From Spirochaetales bacterium (lineage in GTDB: Bacteria; Spirochaetota; Spirochaetia; Sphaerochaetales; Sphaerochaetaceae), in NCBI GenBank assembly GCA_017478205.1, contig JAFVDZ010000049.1, positions 1-47,669 of the forward strand: 47,669 bases of DNA, in the 5' to 3' direction. Made by a program: the position numbers and the translations under genes. Below are positions 8,618 to 15,205 of this stretch, one piece after another. Each line of letters begins with the position of its first letter. Position 1 is the stretch's first letter. A model generated the notes under the pieces. The model was given only the letters and a program-made list of their open reading frames with translations, was not told the origin of the DNA and ran no database searches.

Positions 8618-9541
8618 GTGAATTTCGAAGTCTTCTCATTAGGTACAAGTGGCATGATGCCACTTCCAGGTCGTTTCCTCACCAGCGCTCTTGTAAGAAG
8701 AGAGGGTGAGCTATTCTTGTTCGACTGCGGAGAAGGAACTCAGGTTTCACTCAAGATGCTCAATTTGAAGTGGAAGCATATCAACAGGATCTTCATCTCT
8801 CATATGCATGCAGACCATGTTACAGGTCTTCCTGGTCTCTTGATGCTATCAAGTCAAGTCGAAAGGACTGAACCATTGTATATCTATGGGCCTGCAAGGC
8901 TTCAGGAGTATATCGAATCTTCGAGACGAATTCTGGATATGTACATCAACTACGAGATCAAGGTGATTCCTGTTGAGATCGGGACAATAGTAGAGAATGA
9001 TGAATACATCATTTCATGTTTTCCTCTCAAGCACACAAAGCAGTGCTATGGCTATTCGCTGAGTGAAAAGAGAAGGCCAGGTGAATTCTCTGTAGAGAAG
9101 GCGAAAGCCTTGAAGGTGCCGATGGGACCACTCTGGGGAAGACTTCAGAAGGGTGAGTGTGTAGAAAATAGTGATGGTGAAATAATTACACCTGATATGG
9201 TGCTTGGACCTATGAGGGAAGGGAGAAAGTTCTCATTCGTCACTGATACGATGTATTTCCCTGAGATTGCAGACTATGTCCACGATTCAGATATTCTCTT
9301 TTGTGAAGCGATGTTCGAAAAGGGACTTGAGGAAGATGCTAGGGAAAAGAAGCATATGACTAGCGAACAAGCTGCAATGGTCGCACGTGATAGCGGGTCT
9401 GAAAAACTTTGCTTGCAGCATTACTCGCCAAGGTATTCTGATAAAGAGTTGAAGCTTCTTTTGAAGGAAGCGAAGGAGATATTCCCAAACACAATCCTTA
9501 CAAAGGATAGGATGAGTTTTGTTATTCCTCTAAAGGATTAG
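8618..9541 (+). CDS. rnz: Ribonuclease Z (tRNA 3'-endonuclease)
   Basis: RNase Z removes 3' trailers from tRNA precursors, which matters here because the one tRNA gene in the window lacks an encoded CCA. The 307-residue protein is a short-form metallo-beta-lactamase-fold enzyme. Zinc motifs are S-H-M-H-A-D-H-V-T-G-L-P-G, L-K-H-T, F-V-T-D-T and L-Q-H-Y-S-P-R-Y, plus the H-M-T-S-E-Q-A-A segment typical of RNase Z. The start is GTG at 8618: the protein then begins at the usual fold start (N-F-E-V-F-S-L-G-T-S-G), and a promoter lies 7 bases upstream, so the mRNA is probably leaderless. Confidence 0.95.
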   Translation: MNFEVFSLGTSGMMPLPGRFLTSALVRREGELFLFDCGEGTQVSLKMLNLKWKHINRIFISHMHADHVTGLPGLLMLSSQVERTEPLYIYGPARLQEYIESSRRILDMYINYEIKVIPVEIGTIVENDEYIISCFPLKHTKQCYGYSLSEKRRPGEFSVEKAKALKVPMGPLWGRLQKGECVENSDGEIITPDMVLGPMREGRKFSFVTDTMYFPEIADYVHDSDILFCEAMFEKGLEEDAREKKHMTSEQAAMVARDSGSEKLCLQHYSPRYSDKELKLLLKEAKEIFPNTILTKDRMSFVIPLKD

Positions 9542-9549
9542 AAACAGTA

Positions 9550-9571
9550 GAAGGCCTCGTTTGAGGCCTTC
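9550..9571. terminator. Bidirectional hairpin between convergent genes
   Basis: Perfect 9-bp inverted repeat GAAGGCCTC / GAGGCCTTC with a 4-base GTTT loop, between the ends of rnz and the TPR gene. There is no long T-run on either side, so it may work as a weak bidirectional terminator or 3'-end stabiliser. Confidence 0.6.
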
Positions 9572-9578
9572 AGAATAA

Positions 9579-10616
9579 TCACTGGTGGTTCTTTATCCAC
9601 TCTTCATCGTCATCATTCAATTCGGTATTGGCTTCTTCGAGTTTTTCTTCTCTCTCTTCCTTTTTCTTTAGAGGTTCACTCTTGTCAGCTTCAAATGTGA
9701 CAAGCTTGCCACTTTTCTTAGGCATCTTTCCAATGATAAGGCTTAATGGATCGAGTTCTGCATCTGACATGAATGAAAGCTTCATATCATCACTTTCAAG
9801 TGCTCTGATGATCTCATCAATAAGCTCTTCACTTATTGTGGACTCTTCTGCAAGGTTGCACTCTTCCTTTGCTCTTCTTAGTATTTCGATCGCTTCCTTT
9901 ACATTGCCATAGTGCATCTTGACCTGTGCAAGGTGAAGGTATGGGTCTGCAAAGCTGTAGTCTCCATCGTCAAACAGCCTTGAAAGAAGAGTGGATGCTT
10001 TCTTCCATTCTCCTTTGAGGATGTGAGATACAGCTGTGTAATCAACAAGGACCGGTGATTTCATCAGCTTTTCATTTTTGGAGTAACTCTTTGCATATTC
10101 ATTGAAGGAGTCGATATCACCTTTCTCAAGTAGATATGTCGAGAGATTGATTAGCACATTTTGATCGATATAGCCTTCAGCTAGGACCTCTTTACAGAGA
10201 TCAATTGCTCTATCTAGATTTCCACTCTTCCAGTAGTACATGGAAAGGGAGACTCTTGCTATCTGATTAAGCTTCTTGTCCCTACTATTCTTTTTCAAGG
10301 CCTTTTCAAGAGCAAGCTTACCAAGATCAAGTTCTCCTCTCTGTATGAGCATTGAGCCACAAGCAACTAGGTATGTGGTAGGGAGTCCTAGTTTGATCGC
10401 CTTCTCATATTTCTTCTTTGCTTTTCTGAAGGCTTCTGGTGTTTTCTTCAGATACAATTTGTTTGCCTGAGTGTAAAGGATGACACTCAGTCTTGAGAGG
10501 ATTATCAAACAAAGTGAGATTGCCATCATGATGGCACGGATCTGAGGCACCTTGATGAAGAAGGATACTACAAATACTATTGCAAACAGCGCAGTCGATA
10601 TAATTCCAAAGTCCAA
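9579..10616 (-). CDS. TPR-repeat membrane protein
   Basis: A 345-residue protein with two N-terminal transmembrane helices (about residues 4-22 and 27-48) followed by a cytoplasmic or periplasmic solenoid of TPR-like helix pairs (about residues 60-260), for example A-F-R-K-A-K-K-K-Y-E-K-A-I-K-L-G and G-N-L-D-R-A-I-D-L-C-K-E-V-L. The C-terminal ~60 residues are low-complexity and highly charged (K/E runs, then D-D-D-E-E-W). The start is TTG with AGGAG about 10 bases upstream. TPR proteins are scaffolds; no partner gene adjoins it, so the function is unknown. Confidence 0.82.
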   Translation of the reverse strand: MDFGIISTALFAIVFVVSFFIKVPQIRAIMMAISLCLIILSRLSVILYTQANKLYLKKTPEAFRKAKKKYEKAIKLGLPTTYLVACGSMLIQRGELDLGKLALEKALKKNSRDKKLNQIARVSLSMYYWKSGNLDRAIDLCKEVLAEGYIDQNVLINLSTYLLEKGDIDSFNEYAKSYSKNEKLMKSPVLVDYTAVSHILKGEWKKASTLLSRLFDDGDYSFADPYLHLAQVKMHYGNVKEAIEILRRAKEECNLAEESTISEELIDEIIRALESDDMKLSFMSDAELDPLSLIIGKMPKKSGKLVTFEADKSEPLKKKEEREEKLEEANTELNDDDEEWIKNHQ

Positions 10617-10655
10617 GATAGTTTTCTCCTGTTGTGATTTTTGCTATATTTTCCA

Positions 10656-11201
10656 ATGATGAACGCAAAGAAGATTCTTGTCCACTGTTGCTGTGGCCCC
10701 TGCTCAACTGCTTCTATTGAACGTCTTCTGAATGAAGACTACCTTCCTGTACTCTTTTACTCGAATAGCAATATATATCCACAGGAAGAGTTCGATATAA
10801 GATGGGAGAACCTTGAGAAGGTTGCAAAGCACTATGGCCTTGAGGTAATAAGGGAAGAGAGGGACCATGCTGTTTGGCTTGAGAGAGTTAAGGGACATGA
10901 GGATGATAGAGAAGGTGGAGATAGGTGCTCACTATGTTTCAGATACAACCTTGAAAGAGCTTATGAGAAGGCAAGGGAACTTGGAATTGAACACTTCTGT
11001 ACAACTTTAACTGTCTCCAGATTCAAGAATAGTGGTAAAGTTTTCAAGGAGGGCGAGGACCTTGCGGGGTTTGAGAAGATAGACTTCAAGAAGAAGGATG
11101 GCTTTAATCGCTCCTGCATCCTATCAAAGGAGCTTGGACTCTATCGGCAGCAGTACTGTGGCTGTGAATTCAGCATTAGAGATGCAGTTCCCGATGATTG
11201 A
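10656..11201 (+). CDS. queH: Epoxyqueuosine reductase QueH
   Basis: QueH (DUF208) reduces epoxyqueuosine to queuosine in tRNA anticodons, replacing QueG in many bacteria. Visible cysteine motifs are H-C-C-C-G-P-C near the N-terminus, R-C-S-L-C-F-R-Y-N-L, and Q-Q-Y-C-G-C-E-F-S near the C-terminus, which bind an Fe-S cluster and metal in the family. The T-L-T-V-S-R-F-K-N segment is also characteristic. Start: ATG codons at 10656 and 10659 both lie just after a -10 box (TATATT, 10645-10650) and lack a Shine-Dalgarno; the protein proper begins M-N-A-K-K-I-L-V-H. A leaderless mRNA is likely. About 181 residues. Confidence 0.93.
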   Translation: MMNAKKILVHCCCGPCSTASIERLLNEDYLPVLFYSNSNIYPQEEFDIRWENLEKVAKHYGLEVIREERDHAVWLERVKGHEDDREGGDRCSLCFRYNLERAYEKARELGIEHFCTTLTVSRFKNSGKVFKEGEDLAGFEKIDFKKKDGFNRSCILSKELGLYRQQYCGCEFSIRDAVPDD

Positions 11202-11257
11202 CTTGCTTTCGGTTTTGACTTTTGTAGTTTAGAATAATATGAAGGAGGGCAAAGTAT

Positions 11258-11548
11258 ATGACATTGGATGAAAGTTATGATGATCTCATGAAGGTCTTTT
11301 CAGAAATAGAGAATGAGGATGATATGAAGGCCCTCTTTCAAGATATCTTTACAGAGGCAGAGATCAAGGACTTCACTATCCGCTGGAAGCTCATGAATGA
11401 CCTTATCGAAGGTAAGGCCCAGAGAAAGATTGCTTCCGATCTCAAGATCAGCCTCTGCAGGATTACTCGTGGATCCAAGATGCTAAAGAAGAAGGATGGC
11501 TATGTCAGCCGTCTTCTTCATGAGAGAATAGACGAAACTCATCGTTGA
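11258..11548 (+). CDS. TrpR-superfamily DNA-binding regulator
   Basis: A 96-residue all-helical protein. The region D-L-I-E-G-K-A-Q-R-K-I-A-S-D-L-K-I-S-L followed by C-R-I-T-R-G-S-K-M-L-K matches the helix-turn-helix of the TrpR/YerC superfamily; the I-T-R-G-S sequence is the TrpR recognition-helix signature rather than the YerC version. It has a strong AGGAGG site (11243-11248) 9 bases before the ATG. In classic TrpR, L-tryptophan is co-repressor and targets are trp/aro genes. No trp genes are here, though aroA is ~23 kb away. The ligand is therefore unproven. It is the last gene before the decayed islet. Confidence 0.8.
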   Translation: MTLDESYDDLMKVFSEIENEDDMKALFQDIFTEAEIKDFTIRWKLMNDLIEGKAQRKIASDLKISLCRITRGSKMLKKKDGYVSRLLHERIDETHR

Positions 11549-11557
11549 TTATCTTAA

Positions 11558-11713
11558 TGTGTAAAATATGATCTAAGCATCAACAAATACAAAGAAGTTG
11601 TTTATGAAAAGGTGGAATATCCGGCTCCAAAAGTTCTTATTAGCGAAATCAAGGATTTACAGAAAGAAATAGAATCTGATTTATCAGAACTAGAGAAAAT
11701 GCTGGGAGAATAA
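11558..11713 (+). pseudogene. 3' remnant of type I restriction methylase hsdM
   Basis: An open stretch ending in TAA at 11711 encodes about 51 residues (K-Y-D-L-S-I-N-K-Y-K-E-V-V-Y-E-K..., then a coiled-coil-like L-Q-K-E-I-E-S-D-L-S-E-L-E-K-M-L). This is the typical C-terminus of HsdM N6-adenine methyltransferases. A stop at 11555-11557 precedes it, and the catalytic domain (N-P-P-F/Y) is missing. It starts within 10 bases of the TrpR-like stop codon, so the left edge of the islet is about 11550. Family assignment is from remembered HsdM tails. Confidence 0.65.
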
Positions 11714-11747
11714 GTACGACAGACGTGAACTTATTTTAGGGGTAAAT

Positions 11748-12773
11748 ATGGAAAAAGAAGTTATTATAAACAACGAAAACGACTTAAAAGATAAAATCTA
11801 CATGATTCGTGGCGTTCAAGTCATGCTTGATAAGGATTTGGCTGAAATATATGGCTATTCTACAAAGGCCTTTAATCAGCAAGTAAAGAACAACATTGAA
11901 AAATTCGATGAAGAAGATTTGATGTTTCAATTAACCGAAGAAGAAACCAATAATTTGCGGTCAAATTTTTTGACCGCAAATATAAGCGTTATGTCACGAA
12001 GTCTTCCCTATGCTTTTACAGAACAGGGCGTTTACATGCTGATGACAGTACTAAAGGGTGAACTTGCCACAAAACAGAGCAAAGCTCTCGTACGTCTCTT
12101 TAAAAAAATGAAGGATTACGTTATAGAAAATCAGCAAGTTGTAAGTCAGCGTGATTTTTTACGACTTTCATTACAGACATCCGAAAATGCTCAGAATATA
12201 ATTGACTTCCGAAAACAGCTTGCAGAAATTGATGATAAAGTAGAAACAGTTGTAAGTAATCTAGGTGATATGATCAGAAAATCTGAACTGTCTCCTATTA
12301 TGTTAAATCTTGGAAAACCTGAAATTCCTGCAGGATGGCTTATTTTGAACGGTCAGCCTGTAGAAAGTGATATTGCTTACCAGCAGATTTATACACTGGC
12401 TAATAAAACTATTTATATAATAGATAACTATATTTCTCTGAAAACCCTGATTCTCTTTAAGAATGCAAAGCAGAATGTTGCAGTAACAATCTTCTCCGAT
12501 AACACAAATAACGGGCTTCATAAAGTTGAATATGATGATTTTTGCAAAGAATTTCCTGGTCTGAAAATTGACGTTAAAGAAGCAGGAAAGATTTTCCATG
12601 ATCGTTACATTATTCTTGATTACGGAACTCTTGACGAAAAAATCTACCACTGCGGTGCCAGCTCAAAAGATGGAGGTAGAAAAGTAACAACCATCACTCT
12701 TACAGATGATACTTCTGTTTATAGTGGTCTGATTGCACAATTGTTAAAGAATAAGCCGTTGGTTTTGAAATAG
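11748..12773 (+). CDS. ORF6N-domain protein with PLD-like C-terminus
   Basis: A 341-residue protein. Residues ~8-95 form an ORF6N DNA-binding domain (I-R-G-V-Q-V-M-L-D-K-D-L-A-E-I-Y-G, F-T-E-Q-G-V-Y-M-L). A coiled-coil linker follows (~125-185). The C-terminal third has a phospholipase-D-like pattern: I-Y-I-I-D-N-Y-I-S near residue 222 and H-D-R-Y-I-I-L-D followed by G-A-S-S-K-D-G-G. Such genes often sit inside type I restriction-modification loci, as here, between hsdM and hsdS remnants. AGGGG lies upstream of the ATG. Codon use is visibly more AT-rich than the neighbours, supporting transfer. It is intact, though its role (regulatory or abortive-infection-like) is unknown. Confidence 0.85.
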   Translation: MEKEVIINNENDLKDKIYMIRGVQVMLDKDLAEIYGYSTKAFNQQVKNNIEKFDEEDLMFQLTEEETNNLRSNFLTANISVMSRSLPYAFTEQGVYMLMTVLKGELATKQSKALVRLFKKMKDYVIENQQVVSQRDFLRLSLQTSENAQNIIDFRKQLAEIDDKVETVVSNLGDMIRKSELSPIMLNLGKPEIPAGWLILNGQPVESDIAYQQIYTLANKTIYIIDNYISLKTLILFKNAKQNVAVTIFSDNTNNGLHKVEYDDFCKEFPGLKIDVKEAGKIFHDRYIILDYGTLDEKIYHCGASSKDGGRKVTTITLTDDTSVYSGLIAQLLKNKPLVLK

Positions 12774-12785
12774 GGAGAGCAGAAA

Positions 12786-12890
12786 ATGAGCGAGTGGAAA
12801 ACGGTTAGACTTTCTGATATTTGTACATTGGAGAAAGGACAACAAATAGATACTACTCTTTTAGATAATTCTAAACCTTACCGGATGTGA
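12786..12890 (+). pseudogene. 5' remnant of type I restriction specificity subunit hsdS
   Basis: An ATG 12 bases after the ORF6N stop opens a 34-codon frame (M-S-E-W-K-T-V-R-L-S-D-I-C-T-L-E-K-G) ending at TGA 12888-12890. The start is the typical N-terminus of HsdS target-recognition domains, and the break occurs at ...N-S-K-P-Y-R-M, where intact proteins usually continue I-N-G-G. The remaining ~370 residues are gone, so the type I system is non-functional. Confidence 0.7.
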
Positions 12891-13254
12891 TAATTCGACC
12901 TTGTTTGCGATAACATTTATCCAGAGTCACGCTGTAAACGGGTTTAGAAAGACTGACGAGGGTAGAGTCGACCATTATTCATATCCTGCTCGTTCTATCA
13001 CTGAAGGAGTAGTGAATGCCATTGCTCACATAAATTACTTCATCAAAGAAATCCAGATAGAAATAAATATGTTCAAAGACAGGCTTGAAATCACAACCCC
13101 TAGAACTTTGCTGGAGGTGCATGCTTTGAAGAAGGAAAAGAATAGCTCTTCTGTCATTTTTCAGAAAGAAGATTCTTCGTGTATTGGTAGAGAAAGGATT
13201 CCTGATTGTAAGTGCCTCAGAATCAGGCGCAATGTATATATCGAACAAAGATAA
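12876..13254 (+). pseudogene. Fragment of AlbA_2/RecG-like (Schlafen-type) ATP-binding protein
   Basis: A frame ending at TAA 13252 encodes ...G-F-R-K-T-D-E-G-R-V, then Y-S-Y-P-A-R-S-I-T-E-G-V-V-N-A-I-A-H-I-N-Y and I-Q-I-E-I-N-M-F-K-D-R-L-E-I. This matches the HATPase_c_4 segment of AlbA_2 proteins (consensus P-x-x-A-x-R-E-A-x-V-N-A-I-A-H-R-D-Y), with the R-D changed to I-N. The N-terminal AlbA_2 domain is absent, and the sequence after ~13130 no longer resembles the family. It has no start signal and overlaps the hsdS remnant, so it is read as debris joined by deletion. Confidence 0.6.
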
Positions 13255-13398
13255 GGTTTTTGCATTATAAGTGAAGCTATCTGCCAAGATTTTAAAAAAA
13301 ATATGACCTTCCTGTGATGAATAAGTCTCTATTTTTTGTTTACAATCTTTTGAAACAAATCCTTACTTTGAGAGTATGTTAATTTGGTGGCAAATTAA
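13255..13398. other. Intergenic, right flank of the decayed islet
   Basis: AT-rich 144-bp spacer. A TTGAAA (13350-13355) and TATGTT (13375-13380) pair with 19-bp spacing is a weak promoter candidate for the acyltransferase-like gene. No repeat marking an insertion boundary was found. Confidence 0.4.
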
Positions 13399-14679
13399 AT
13401 GAAATACAATATCGACTCATATAGACTCTATCATGATGAGAAACACTTCTCATTCTCTTTGCAGGTCAAGGTCACAATGAAAGACCCTGTCGACCCTGTA
13501 ATCCTTTATTCAGCAGTGAATAAAGCAATAAATCGCTATCCATACTACTCTGTGAAGGTTTCGCTTGATGAGGAAGGTGGCTATGTTCTTTCTCCAAACA
13601 GCTCGCCAATCCTGGTTTTCCCAATGGAAAAGAAGATAAGGAGACTGGGAAGTAAGGAAATTGGTTACCACCTTGCATTTGTCGAGTATGAAGGAAGAGA
13701 TATCTACTTCAATATAAGTCACTCTCTCTGTGGAGGAAAGGGTGCCTTTCCTTGGGTAATGACCAATGTATTCCAGTATGTCAGAGAGCGATATAATGTA
13801 GAGCCCGATGCTCCTGGTATCAGGAAGCCAGAGGATCCTTTGCTTGAAAATGAAGTTTGTGAGCCAACTCTTGATATGCTGTCAAAAGAGGAACCAAACT
13901 ACACATACGCAACAAGAAATCCTTTCATAATGATAAAGGACTACTTTGCTGCACTGTTCATTCCTTTTCTCAGAAAACCTAATTACTACCTGTTTACTTT
14001 CCCTCAAGAAGAGCTTGTCTCCTATGCAAAGAAAAATGGGCATAGTGTAGCATCTCTTTTTATTGCACTGATGGGAAAGACGATGGACAAGGTCCTGCCT
14101 GAGAAAGTCGAAATAATAGGGGGCGAAATTGCTCACAACCCAACAGCTGATATTGGGATTCCAAATTGCCACTCCGATCTTCTCTCACGCGCCTATGTCG
14201 AGTACAGCAGAGAAGAGATCAGAAGGGATATGGCAGAGCTTGGTCCGATGACAAAGGGTGAGATCAGGAAACAGATTCATCCAAGTGTAAGCTCTTCATA
14301 CCTTAGAAATACTTTCACTGCGCTTGATAGGTTAGATCAGGTTAAGGGTTACAGAAACAAGATAGAATTCTACAAGGAGAATAATCCTTACACAAACAAG
14401 GATGTAAGGCATGGTACATATATAGTCAACTATACAGGCTGGATGCATTGGGGTGAAGTTACAGATTATGTAGAATCTTATGGCTGTATTGTCGAAGGCC
14501 ATTTGCTTTTGGAAATCACATCCATGGAAGGAAAGATCTTCGTTTCATTCATGCAGCTTCTTGATAAGACGAAATATATTGAATCTTTCAAGAAGGTCCT
14601 CACAGAGCAAGGACTGACATACTCTGTAGAGGGACCTTATAGAAAGCATATTTCGAAACATGAGCTACCTAAAATGTAA
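13399..14679 (+). CDS. Condensation/acyltransferase-superfamily protein
   Basis: A 426-residue soluble protein of the CoA-dependent acyltransferase fold (condensation, PapA, WES and alcohol O-acetyltransferase families). The key segment is I-S-H-S-L-C-G-G-K-G at about residue 112: it keeps the catalytic second histidine of H-H-x-x-x-D-G, but the structural D is G. The N-terminal Y-S-A-V-N-K-A-I-N-R-Y-P-Y-Y also fits the fold. It stands alone, with no peptide-synthetase modules nearby, so the acyl donor and acceptor are unknown. GGTGG (13386-13390) is the likely ribosome-binding site. The stop codon lies in the loop of a hairpin at 14663-14694. Confidence 0.72.
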   Translation: MKYNIDSYRLYHDEKHFSFSLQVKVTMKDPVDPVILYSAVNKAINRYPYYSVKVSLDEEGGYVLSPNSSPILVFPMEKKIRRLGSKEIGYHLAFVEYEGRDIYFNISHSLCGGKGAFPWVMTNVFQYVRERYNVEPDAPGIRKPEDPLLENEVCEPTLDMLSKEEPNYTYATRNPFIMIKDYFAALFIPFLRKPNYYLFTFPQEELVSYAKKNGHSVASLFIALMGKTMDKVLPEKVEIIGGEIAHNPTADIGIPNCHSDLLSRAYVEYSREEIRRDMAELGPMTKGEIRKQIHPSVSSSYLRNTFTALDRLDQVKGYRNKIEFYKENNPYTNKDVRHGTYIVNYTGWMHWGEVTDYVESYGCIVEGHLLLEITSMEGKIFVSFMQLLDKTKYIESFKKVLTEQGLTYSVEGPYRKHISKHELPKM

Positions 14680-14694
14680 TGCTTTCAGGTAGCT
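14663..14694 (+). terminator. Hairpin overlapping the stop codon of the acyltransferase-like gene
   Basis: AGCTACCT (14663-14670) and AGGTAGCT (14687-14694) form an 8-bp stem. The TAA stop (14677-14679) is in the loop. Only a short T-rich tail (TTGATT) follows. Confidence 0.5.
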
Positions 14695-14731
14695 TTGATT
14701 CGATTCAGATCATGATTTGTGGCTAAACTTT

Positions 14732-14947
14732 TTATTTTGGCTCGATATTCCATCCTGCCGGGATACTGCTTTGTGAATCAATTTCCCAGAACTTTGCTCC
14801 CTCATCATAGAATCTAGTCGTCTTACTTGCTGGTACATCGATAGTGACAGATGACGCCAAAGTGACATTTTCTTCTTCATCACCGATCGAGTATTTCAGC
14901 TTGCTGTAATTTGACTCGAGATTTAAAGCTTGAATTTTGGCTTGCAT
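14732..14947 (-). CDS. Small hypothetical ORF, possibly a gene remnant
   Basis: A 71-codon frame (M-Q-A-K-I-Q-A-L-N-L-E...E-P-K) with beta-rich composition (V-T-L-A-S-S-V-T-I-D-V, then D-E-G-A-K-F-W-E-I-D). No signal peptide, Shine-Dalgarno or promoter is visible. The sequence looks like the C-terminal part of a larger extracytoplasmic protein, and a stop lies 6 codons upstream of the ATG. It may be a relic or a real small protein. No homologue recognised. Confidence 0.3.
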   Translation of the reverse strand: MQAKIQALNLESNYSKLKYSIGDEEENVTLASSVTIDVPASKTTRFYDEGAKFWEIDSQSSIPAGWNIEPK

Positions 14948-14984
14948 TTTATCAGAACCAAAGGACTATGAAAGTATTACTGAA

Positions 14985-15026
14985 AAATAGAAAAGGTCAG
15001 GAACTGATTGTATCAATTTCTGACCT
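14985..15026 (-). terminator. Rho-independent terminator of tRNA-Leu
   Basis: Reading the minus strand away from the tRNA, AGGTCAG and CTGACCT pair (15020-15026 with 14994-15000). The stem continues inward through a nearly perfect TTGAT/ATCAG segment, then a TTTTCTATTTTTC tail follows. This is a strong intrinsic terminator 7 bases past the tRNA 3' end. Confidence 0.85.
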
Positions 15027-15032
15027 GATCTA

Positions 15033-15116
15033 TAGCGGCAGTCGGGATCGAACCGACATGGCATTGCTGCCGGCAGATTTTGAGTCTACTGCGTCTACCA
15101 ATTTCGCCATGCCGCC
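15033..15116 (-). tRNA. tRNA-Leu (anticodon CAA)
   Basis: An 84-base class II tRNA reading UUG. Acceptor arms GGCGGCA / TGCCGCT with discriminator A; D-arm GCG...GGTAGA...CGC; anticodon loop CTCAAAA with CAA at 15080-15082; long variable arm GGCA-GCAA-TGCC; T-arm GTCGG-TTCGATC-CCGAC. The 3' CCA is not encoded, so CCA must be added after processing by RNase Z (rnz is at 8618). Confidence 0.95.
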
Positions 15117-15126
15117 AAACACTGAA

Positions 15127-15155
15127 AAAATATCAGATTTATAAAGTGTTGTAAA
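15127..15155 (-). promoter_or_regulatory. Promoter of tRNA-Leu
   Basis: On the minus strand TTTACA (15155-15150) and TATTTT (15132-15127) are spaced by exactly 17 bp, 10 bases before the mature 5' end at 15116. Confidence 0.65.
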
Positions 15156-15168
15156 GCAAAATCCTTTA

Positions 15169-15198
15169 TTGAAAGAAACCGCCTATTATTGTTACATT
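15169..15198 (+). promoter_or_regulatory. Candidate promoter of the patatin gene
   Basis: TTGAAA (15169-15174) and TACATT (15193-15198) with 18-bp spacing, ending 7 bases before the ATG at 15206. No Shine-Dalgarno is seen, so this is a weaker member of the leaderless group. Confidence 0.4.
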
Positions 15199-15205
15199 TA
15201 TAGCT

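Noticed and set aside
12901-13254. 117-codon TTG-start ORF as a real gene
   Set aside because: It matches only an internal piece of an AlbA/RecG-like protein, and the frame continues upstream of the start; treated as a pseudogene fragment.
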